From the NCBI GenBank assembly GCA_002319925.1, contig DCFP01000108.1, positions 1 to 29,417 on the forward strand: 29,417 nt of DNA, in the 5' to 3' direction. Source of the stretch: Holophagaceae bacterium UBA1801. GTDB lineage: Bacteria > Acidobacteriota > Holophagae > Holophagales > Holophagaceae. Both the position numbers and the translations under genes were made by a program. This document shows positions 24,055 to 29,417 of this stretch, in pieces. The first letter of the stretch is position 1. Each line of letters starts with the position of its first letter. The notes beneath the pieces are model-generated. The model was not told where the DNA came from. It saw nothing but the letters and a program-made list of their open reading frames with translations, and did no database searches.

Positions 24055-25161
24055 ATGAAATTCAACAAATTCATACCTTCATCCGTCGATCGCCCTCTTA
24101 CCGATGAGGAGCGGAGGCTCCAGCTCAATCAAAAATATCGGCGAAATATCCCTCTCTTTGATCAATTAAGTACCGTACGCATCAATTCGACTTACCTAGA
24201 AGCCGTGGATGTGTATCACAACTGGAAAGGGGTGCTAGCAGGGATTGGGTTATTCCTTTTAATTCTGGTTGGCTATAATTTTATTTGGGGCATGTGTTTT
24301 GAAATTAGTGACATCCTCAAAGGGGAATGGGCTGGCCCTCAAGTGTTAATAGCCTTGTTGGTTACAAGTATCCCTTTCCTCTTGATTGGTTATTTTTGTT
24401 TTCGTGTTGATAGTTTCCGCCGCACATATGAACCCATTCGCTTCAACCGGAAAAACCGCATGGTCTACATAATGCGCCGGGATGGGACCGTGGCCAGTGC
24501 GCCTTGGGATGAAGTCTATTTTTCAAGCTGGGCCAATCTTGGTCGGTACCAAGAAGATACCAAGGGACTGAAATGTCTCATTCTGCATCAAGACCGCCTA
24601 ACTGTGCATCAAATGTTCCTGCTGAATTTCCAGGGGGATGTGAAGGGAATCATGAATTTCTGGGAGTACATTCGCCGCTACATGGAGGAAGGCCCCAAGG
24701 ATTCCTGCGAGCAGGTGACCTACTGCATCCCCATTTGGAATCATTTCGAATCGCCCTTATATGGGTACTGCCGCCTGATGCTCAACTTTGAAGGTGTGAT
24801 TTTCCGGATTTTGTATTCTCCATTGGTCTTGGTGTTCGCTATTGGCCGCTCCCTGGCGATGCTCACATGTTGGAGCCCCAAGTGGCCTGAAGAAGTAGAA
24901 AGAGCCTGCGCCATAGACCCAGATGACCCCTATGTCAGGGATTGGAGGAATAATCCCCCGGTGATTCCCGGCATCTTTTCTGCGATCAAGATCGATAATC
25001 AAGTTGGCGAACCCAAGCCCCCCAAAGAGCCGGAGAAGAAACAAGAAGCGCCTGGCAATCCTCCTCTTCGCACCGCTGCAACCCCTCTTACCCAATTGAA
25101 ACAGCGCGGTGTGCATGTGTCCTATCGGAGGAAGGCGCAAACGAAGGATGACAACTCGTGA
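24055..25161 (+). CDS. DUF6708-like putative immunity protein, copy 2
   Basis: The 368-aa protein starts MKFNKFIPSSVDRPLTDEER at ATG 24055, one base after the orphan module's stop, the same spacing as copy 1. It shares the conserved parts with copies 1 and 3 (LFDQLSTVRINSTYLEAVDV, YEPIRFNRKNRMVYIMRRDG, NFQGDVKGIMNFWEYIRRYM, WSPKWPEEVERACAIDPDDP, KQRGVHVSYRRKAQ). It is the most divergent in its hydrophobic segments (GIGLFLLILVGYNFIWGMCF and FEGVIFRILYSPLVLVFAIG) and in the preceding loop (YQEDTKGLKCLILHQDRLTV). These differences would fit specificity for the divergent toxin copy 2. The frame is intact. Its stop overlaps the GTG of the following tail remnant. Confidence 0.8.
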   Translation: MKFNKFIPSSVDRPLTDEERRLQLNQKYRRNIPLFDQLSTVRINSTYLEAVDVYHNWKGVLAGIGLFLLILVGYNFIWGMCFEISDILKGEWAGPQVLIALLVTSIPFLLIGYFCFRVDSFRRTYEPIRFNRKNRMVYIMRRDGTVASAPWDEVYFSSWANLGRYQEDTKGLKCLILHQDRLTVHQMFLLNFQGDVKGIMNFWEYIRRYMEEGPKDSCEQVTYCIPIWNHFESPLYGYCRLMLNFEGVIFRILYSPLVLVFAIGRSLAMLTCWSPKWPEEVERACAIDPDDPYVRDWRNNPPVIPGIFSAIKIDNQVGEPKPPKEPEKKQEAPGNPPLRTAATPLTQLKQRGVHVSYRRKAQTKDDNS

Positions 25162-25370
25162 TAAACACGGGCACCGGCATCGTCATTCGTGGTGTCCCCG
25201 GTCTAGGCTTCGCCCTGATGGTAGCTGGTGTATACGTTGCCATGGCAGTTGCGAGTGCAGAAAGCCAGGCCAGGAAGGAGCATTGCGTGGCGCATAGTTG
25301 CTGGGGCCGAGGGGAGCATTTCAATCCCTTCACATTGGAAAGCCACCAGTTCCAAGCCGCGATGGCATGA
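25158..25370 (+). pseudogene. effector tail remnant, copy 3 (70 codons)
   Basis: A GTG at 25158 overlaps the stop of immunity copy 2 (GTGA) and opens a 70-codon frame. From GVPGLGFALMVAGVYVAMAV onward it matches the last 55-60 residues of the effector and of the orphan module (GVPGLGFVLMIAGVYIAMAV), including the complete CWGRGEHFNPFTLESHQFQ tail. It therefore holds only the last membrane helix and the polar end. About 390 residues of the module are missing. Homology begins within the first few codons, so the deletion ran from the GTG-ATA junction to the last helix. The frame is open and properly placed for translation, but it is best read as a decayed module. The next immunity gene starts one base after its stop. 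Confidence 0.85.
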
Positions 25371-25371
25371 A

Positions 25372-26421
25372 ATGAAATTCCTCAAATTCAACAAGCTGCG
25401 TTCCCAATTTACGGATCGTCCCCTAACTGACCAGGAACGGGAGTTATGCTTAGATCAAAAATTACGGCGTAATATTTGTCTTTTTGATCAGTTGAGTACC
25501 GTACGCATCAATTCGACTTACCTCGAAGCTGTGGATGTTTACCACAACTGGAAAGGAGTGATGGCAGGAATCGGATTGATTATAGCCGCTTTTATGGGAA
25601 CTATTTTTGTTTCTGGTATTTGGTTTTTTATTGTTGAAACAAATAGAGGCGATTGGAGTGGTCTTTCTGTAAATATTTTGGCGATTGTTTTAAGCTCACC
25701 GTTTCTCTTTTTATGCTACTTGCTCTTTCGTATCGATGGTTTTCGCCGCACCTATGAGCCCATCCGCTTCAACCGGAAAAACCGCATGGTCTACATCATG
25801 CGCCGGGATGGGACCGTGGCCAGCGCGCCTTGGGACGAGGTGTACTGTGCGGGCTGGAACAACATTGGCCGGTATGAATCAACTTTCGGATTGAAGTGTC
25901 TCATCCTGGATAAAGACCGGGTAACCGTGCGAAACACGTTCCTGTTGAATTTCCAGGGAGATGTGAAGGGAATCATGAATTTCTGGGAGTACATTCGCCG
26001 CTACATGGAGGAAGATCCCAAGGATTCCTGCGAGCAGGTGACCTACTGCATCCCCATCGGGAACCATTGGGAATCGCCGTTGTATGGGTGCTGCCGCCTG
26101 ATGCTCGCCATTGATTTTGTGCCTTTCTGGATTATGTTTTCGCCACTGTTTCTGGCTGGTGCCATCGCCCGTTTCCTGGCGATGCTCACCTGCTGGAGTC
26201 CCAAGTGGCCTGAAGAAGTGGAAAGAGCTTGCGCCATTGAACCTGATGACCCTTTTGTCCGGGACTGGAGGACTAATCCCCCGCTGATTCCCGGTATCTT
26301 TTCCGCGATCAGAATCGACACACAAGTCGGCGAACCCAAGCCCCCGGAGAGCCCGAGAAGAAACAAGAAGCGCCAGCCAATCCTCCCCCTCGCACCGCTG
26401 CAACCCCTCTTACACAATTGA
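25372..26421 (+). pseudogene. DUF6708-like immunity gene, copy 3, frameshifted at the 3' end
   Basis: The frame starts at ATG 25372 (MKFLKFNKLRSQFTDRPLTD) and is intact through about residue 324, with all conserved blocks of copies 1 and 2. It resembles copy 1 more than copy 2: GDWSGL, and the IDFVPFWIMFSPLFLAGAIA stretch is shared with copy 1. At about 26341-26355 one base is missing compared with copy 2 (AAGCCCCCGGAGAGCCC against AAGCCCCCCAAAGAGCC). The tail then reads ESPRRNKKRQPILPLAPLQP and stops at 26419-26421. In the original frame the copy would continue to a TGA at 26481-26483, matching the other copies (TQLKQRGVHVSY). Because only the Pro/Lys-rich tail is altered, the 349-aa product may still work; it is classed as a pseudogene because of the frameshift. 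Confidence 0.75.
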
Positions 26422-26479
26422 AACAGCGCGGTGTACACGTGTCCTATCGGAGGAATGCCCGAGCGAAGGGTGACAACCC

Positions 26480-26536
26480 GTGATAAGCAATGGCACTTAC
26501 ACCTTTACCAGAGGAGTCCTCGGCCTAAGGTCTTGA
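26480..26536 (+). pseudogene. vestige of a further effector tail after immunity copy 3
   Basis: At the old stop of immunity copy 3 the sequence again reads CCGTGATAA. From the GTG it encodes VISNGTYTFTRGVLGLRS before a TGA. This aligns with the start of the 25158 remnant (VINTGTGIVIRGVPGLGF), including GTGATAA, the RGV-x-GL block and the bases GTCC-CGG-CTA. A small indel in the GLGF codons ends the frame, and no recognisable tail follows. It appears to be the last trace of another effector tail, marking the right edge of the array. Confidence 0.65.
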
Positions 26537-26563
26537 TCCCTTTGCTCTGCGGCGGCTCCAGCT

Positions 26564-28621
26564 TCAGGCTGTCCTGATCGGTCGCCTGTTGGTTTTCTGT
26601 AGGAGCTCGATCCCGTTTTGGGTGATGGTCGTGCCTCCTCTGCCTGGGGTCAGGTGCACGAGACCATGACTCTCCATTTGAAGCAATAGCTTGCGGATTT
26701 GTCCTTCCGTCAGGAATCGGTCCTGCTGCAGGGCGCTTTGGCAGAGGGTGCGGCGTCCTGCGCGGAGTTTCTGCTGGTGATTGGCATACAGGCACTCGAG
26801 CAGGAAGAGGCAGTGTTCCCGTTCCGGTCCCATGGATTCAAGACGCTTGTCCAAGGTGTTTTCTTCGGCGCCGGTTGCGGGCTGCGGCCGTTTGAGGATG
26901 GGGGCCAGGTCCTTGGCTTCGATCACGCGCTTGTCGAGATAGACAAGGTATTCTGCGCAGTTCTTCAGTTCGCGTATGTTCCCGTGCCATGGGTAGTGCT
27001 CGAACACGTCCTTGGCGTCGTCCGTGAATTCCACCTCGAGGTTCATCGTCTTCAGCAGGTGGCCGAGGAGGAAGAGAATGTCCAACCTGCGTTCTCTCAG
27101 CGGCGGGATCTCAATGGGAAGGACATTCAGCCGGTAGTAGAGGTCCTTCCTGAACCTGCCTTCTTCGACCAGACTCCAGAGGTCCTTGTTGGTTGCGGTG
27201 ATGATCCGGATGTCCACATGGATCATCCGGTCGCTGCCGATCCGCATCACTTCCCGGTTTTCGAGGACTCGCAACAGTCTGGCTTGGAGGCCGAGGTTCA
27301 TCTCTCCGATCTCGTCGAGAAATATCGTGCCTTTGTGCGCCAGCTCGAAAAGGCCTGGTTTTCCGCCTTTCCGGGCACCGGTGAAGGCGCCTTCCTCGTA
27401 CCCGAACAACTCGCTTTCCAGCAGGCTCTCGGGAAGGGCTGCGCAATTGACCGCCACGAGCTGCCAGCCCTTGCGCCGTGAGGCGTTGTGGATGGCGTGG
27501 GCGAAGAGTTCCTTGCCGGTGCCCGTCTCGCCGAGGATGAGCACGGACGCATCGGATTTCGCCTTCTTTCGCGCCAGCTGCTTCACTTCCAGGAAGGACT
27601 CGTCCATGGTCACGATGTCATCGAAGGTGTATCGGCTCCGGTGGCCTTTCCCCAGGAGCTGGGAACGCAGCCGCTGCTGATTCTTTTCCTTCTCATCGAA
27701 GGTGTTGACGATCGCAAGCGCTCCGCGGATCTCCCCCTTCGCAATCACGGGAACCACTTTCACGGACACATCCCGGGACTGGATCTTCACAAGGGTGTAG
27801 TCCACCTCGGCGGAAGTCTTCAGCACCTTCTCGAAGTGGATTCCTGGGATGAGGTCCACGGCGCGCATTCCTGCGAACTCTTCGCGAAGTCCCAGGACTT
27901 CCCGTGCCTTGCGGTTCCCGGAATAGACGATGCCCGATTTCTCGATGATGACGATTCCGTCGTCCAGCACATCCAGCAGGCTGGACAGCTGGCTCTCCAG
28001 GATGTTGGTGCGATCGAAGAGGAAGGTGACGCTGTCAGGGCTCATCCGGATGGACTTGAAGTACTCGACGAAGCGTTCCTCTTTCAGGAGTCGCTCCAAG
28101 CCCAGTGCTGTCGCGATATCGATGATGGTCCGGGCGTCCATCACGCGGTCTCCGATGTCGAGCACACGTTTCACGAAGGAGGGGACGTGGTGGCTTTCAC
28201 CGGGCGTGACCGCCACATCCAGATGAGGCAGCGTGGCAACGCCGGGATAGCAGGGCACGAACTCCAGATGGTTCAGTCCCAGCTGATGGAAGAGCGAAAT
28301 CGTGTCCATCGTCATTTCAACGCTGTAGTTCACCAGCAGAACGGTCATCCCTGCAGGAAGCGCGGCCACCTGCTGGTACTGCTCTTCCGTGATGGTGTTG
28401 TTGATGATGATCGTCTTCGCATTTTCAGGGATGCATTTCCGGACATTGAGGTAGATCTGATAGATGGAGATCAGGTAGACATCGGCTTCGATCCGCTCCG
28501 AGATGTTGCCGTTGTCGTAGGAATAGCGCTGGAGTTCGATCTCCTGGCCGAACAGCCGTTCCAGGGTCTGCTGATGGACCTTGGCCACGCAGGAGAAGGC
28601 CGTGATCAGTGCGATTTTCAT
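26564..28621 (-). CDS. sigma-54-dependent activator with PrpR-like N-terminus and PAS domain
   Basis: The protein has 685 aa from ATG 28621 (a GTG at 28627 would add two residues). The N-terminal ~190 residues (KIALITAFSCVAKVHQQTLE, then ADVYLISIYQIYLNV and YPGVATLPHLDVAVTPG) resemble the PrpR-type sensor domain. A PAS domain follows at about 205-305 (LLDVLDDGIVIIEKSGIVYS). The AAA+ domain lies at about 335-560, with Walker A GETGTGKE, the GAFTGA sigma-54 contact loop and Walker B GTIFLDEIGEM. The C-terminus is not a recognisable Fis-type helix-turn-helix; it looks like a winged helix (FLTEGQIRKLLLQMESHGLV, HLTPGRGG). It diverges from a sigma-54-promoted branched-chain amino acid binding protein gene, its likely target. 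A GGAGG precedes the start. An inverted repeat at 28641-28677 may allow autoregulation. Confidence 0.88.
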   Translation of the reverse strand: MKIALITAFSCVAKVHQQTLERLFGQEIELQRYSYDNGNISERIEADVYLISIYQIYLNVRKCIPENAKTIIINNTITEEQYQQVAALPAGMTVLLVNYSVEMTMDTISLFHQLGLNHLEFVPCYPGVATLPHLDVAVTPGESHHVPSFVKRVLDIGDRVMDARTIIDIATALGLERLLKEERFVEYFKSIRMSPDSVTFLFDRTNILESQLSSLLDVLDDGIVIIEKSGIVYSGNRKAREVLGLREEFAGMRAVDLIPGIHFEKVLKTSAEVDYTLVKIQSRDVSVKVVPVIAKGEIRGALAIVNTFDEKEKNQQRLRSQLLGKGHRSRYTFDDIVTMDESFLEVKQLARKKAKSDASVLILGETGTGKELFAHAIHNASRRKGWQLVAVNCAALPESLLESELFGYEEGAFTGARKGGKPGLFELAHKGTIFLDEIGEMNLGLQARLLRVLENREVMRIGSDRMIHVDIRIITATNKDLWSLVEEGRFRKDLYYRLNVLPIEIPPLRERRLDILFLLGHLLKTMNLEVEFTDDAKDVFEHYPWHGNIRELKNCAEYLVYLDKRVIEAKDLAPILKRPQPATGAEENTLDKRLESMGPEREHCLFLLECLYANHQQKLRAGRRTLCQSALQQDRFLTEGQIRKLLLQMESHGLVHLTPGRGGTTITQNGIELLQKTNRRPIRTA

Positions 28622-28640
28622 GGGCACGGGGCCTCCGGTG

Positions 28641-28677
28641 TCATTGGGATATTTGGGTTAATTGATTATCCCATTGA
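28641..28677. promoter_or_regulatory. inverted repeat upstream of the sigma-54 activator
   Basis: TCATTGGGATATT and the downstream GATTATCCCATTGA form an imperfect dyad (TGGGATA/TATCCCA exact) with an 11-base centre, 14-20 bases before the activator's start. A second overlapping dyad, GGGTT...AACCC (28655-28681), lies inside it. Candidate operator for autoregulation. Confidence 0.4.
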
Positions 28678-28722
28678 ACCCGTTTCATTTCGTTGCCAAT
28701 ATCATGCATTTTCAAGTTCATC

Positions 28723-28733
28723 GATGGACCATC
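28723..28733. promoter_or_regulatory. candidate enhancer half-site (palindrome)
   Basis: GATGGACCATC is an odd-centred perfect palindrome about 113 bases upstream of the -24 element, a usual distance for sigma-54 activator binding. A single short palindrome could be chance. Confidence 0.25.
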
Positions 28734-28844
28734 ATTCCTGGCTCCGGCATGGTTCCCGCGGGCACTCGATGCGGCTTGTGGTTTTCAGATGCGCGACGTG
28801 AACGGATCGCCCAGAATGCGACTTGAATTTCACAAAGGAAATCC

Positions 28845-28860
28845 TTGGCACGCATGCTGC
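28845..28860 (+). promoter_or_regulatory. sigma-54 (-24/-12) promoter
   Basis: TTGGCACGCATGCTGC has GG (28847-28848) and GC (28859-28860) separated by exactly ten bases. It matches the TTGGCACG part of the -24 consensus fully and fits the -12 half (CTGC for TTGC). Transcription would start near 28872, about 76 bases before the ATG of the binding-protein gene. The divergent sigma-54 activator supports the call. Confidence 0.85.
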
Positions 28861-28947
28861 TATCTTTCGCCAAGCGCTCGTTTACCTTTTCTCAAACAAC
28901 GCCGATTCGGCGAATTATCGAAGGATTCAATTCCTGGAGGTGTACGT

Positions 28948-29417
28948 ATGACTTTGGCGCGCAGAACGTGGATCCCGGTCGCTATCGCACTGGGTGCGGC
29001 TCTTGTGGGTTGCGGCAAGAAGGACGCCGACGTGATCAAGATCGGCCAGGCCGTGGCCCTCACGGGTGATAACTCGGTCTGGGGTCAGCCCGAGAAGAAT
29101 TCGGTGGAAATGGAGATCGCGAAGATCAACGAGAAGGGCGGGGTGCTCGGCAAGAAGCTGCAGCTCATCGCCTACGATACGCGCGGTGACGCGACCGAGG
29201 GCGTGAACGTGACCAAGCGGCTCATCGGCGATGGCGTCTGCGCTATCATCGGCCCCGGCCAGAGCGGTGTGGCCATCGCCATGACCTCCGTGACTGAACC
29301 CGCCAATGTTTCCTTCTTGGCGACCACCGCCACGAACCCCAAGGTCACGGTGGACGACAAGACCAACCAGGTGCGCAAGACGGCCTTCCGCATGTGCTTC
29401 ATCGATCCCTTCCAGGG
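28948..29417 (+). CDS. branched-chain amino acid ABC transporter substrate-binding lipoprotein (3' end outside window)
   Basis: The gene starts at ATG 28948 after GGAGGT at ideal spacing and runs off the window; 156 codons are visible. The start MTLARRTWIPVAIALGAALV ends in a lipobox (LVGC), so the protein is probably lipid-anchored. The mature part matches Leu/Ile/Val-binding family 1 proteins (LivJ/LivK, ANF-receptor fold): IKIGQAVALTGDNSVWGQ, NSVEMEIAKINEKGGVLGKK, LQLIAYDTRGDATEGVN, LIGDGVCAIIGPGQSG and FLATTATNPKVT. It would capture branched-chain or related amino acids for import. Transcription is expected to depend on sigma-54 (promoter at 28845-28860) and the divergent activator. Confidence 0.92.
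   Translation, partial: MTLARRTWIPVAIALGAALVGCGKKDADVIKIGQAVALTGDNSVWGQPEKNSVEMEIAKINEKGGVLGKKLQLIAYDTRGDATEGVNVTKRLIGDGVCAIIGPGQSGVAIAMTSVTEPANVSFLATTATNPKVTVDDKTNQVRKTAFRMCFIDPFQ

Noticed and set aside
17902..26536. Possible CRISPR array or insertion sequence explaining the repeats
   Set aside because: Repeat units are coding modules of about 1.1-1.35 kb, not short spaced repeats, and no transposase or terminal inverted repeats are seen.
26561..26577. Small TCAGG-CTGT-CCTGA hairpin at the activator stop as a terminator
   Set aside because: The stem is only five base pairs, overlaps the stop codon and lacks a T-run.
27488..28801. A 437-codon plus-strand frame opposite the sigma-54 activator
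   Set aside because: It is an antisense shadow: His/Asp/Val-rich composition results from reading opposite a conserved AAA+ gene.

Overview
This 29.4 kb window looks like chromosomal DNA of a GC-rich Gram-negative bacterium. The mix of families would fit Acidobacteriota of the Holophaga/Geothrix type: a DUF438/hemerythrin regulator with a DUF1858-DUF2249 partner, a SpoIID-like envelope protein, a thiBPQ-type importer and a sigma-54 branched-chain amino acid locus. The organism assignment is inference, because there is no rRNA or other marker here.

Left part (1-6805). The window opens inside a DUF4139 protein. A fusion of an HExxH peptidase-like domain with a SpoIID/LytB domain follows, then a 63-aa unknown protein, a secreted alpha/beta hydrolase whose nucleophile serine is replaced by glycine, and a FabG-type reductase. 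A long inverted repeat separates these from a two-gene operon: DUF438-hemerythrin-PAS, then DUF1858-DUF2249.

Thiamine block (6792-11347). On the minus strand a clear TPP riboswitch precedes a three-gene ABC importer (binding protein, fused permease, ATPase). Diverging from it is a thiamine pyrophosphokinase, the enzyme that makes the riboswitch ligand.

Middle (11348-14846). There is a 58-aa four-cysteine protein with no visible leader, a truncated formylglycine-generating-enzyme-like fragment, a STAS/SpoIIAA-like protein, a secreted sorbosone-dehydrogenase-type beta-propeller protein, and an NADH pyrophosphatase (NudC type).

Type VI secretion island (15147-26536). This is the most interesting region. 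A VgrG spike with a C-terminal extension is followed by a 1207-aa VasX/BTH_I2691-like effector with a membrane-active C-terminus and by a DUF6708-like putative immunity gene. Downstream, the pair [effector C-terminus - DUF6708 gene] recurs in progressively shorter form: an orphan C-terminal module of about 470 aa without a delivery domain plus a second immunity gene; a 70-codon effector tail plus a third, frameshifted immunity gene; and a vestige of about 18 codons. Every effector end abuts its immunity gene with the same TGA-N-ATG spacing, and each later tail starts at an equivalent GTG-ATA. The immunity copies share conserved flanks but differ in AT-rich membrane cores. I read this as a stepwise-eroded toxin/immunity cassette array, analogous to orphan modules at Rhs and CDI loci. 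No T6SS core genes, PAAR protein or DUF4123 adaptor lie in the window.

Right end (26564-29417). A sigma-54 activator with a PrpR-like N-terminus, a PAS domain and a winged-helix-like rather than Fis-like end diverges from a branched-chain amino acid binding lipoprotein. That gene has a near-consensus -24/-12 promoter.
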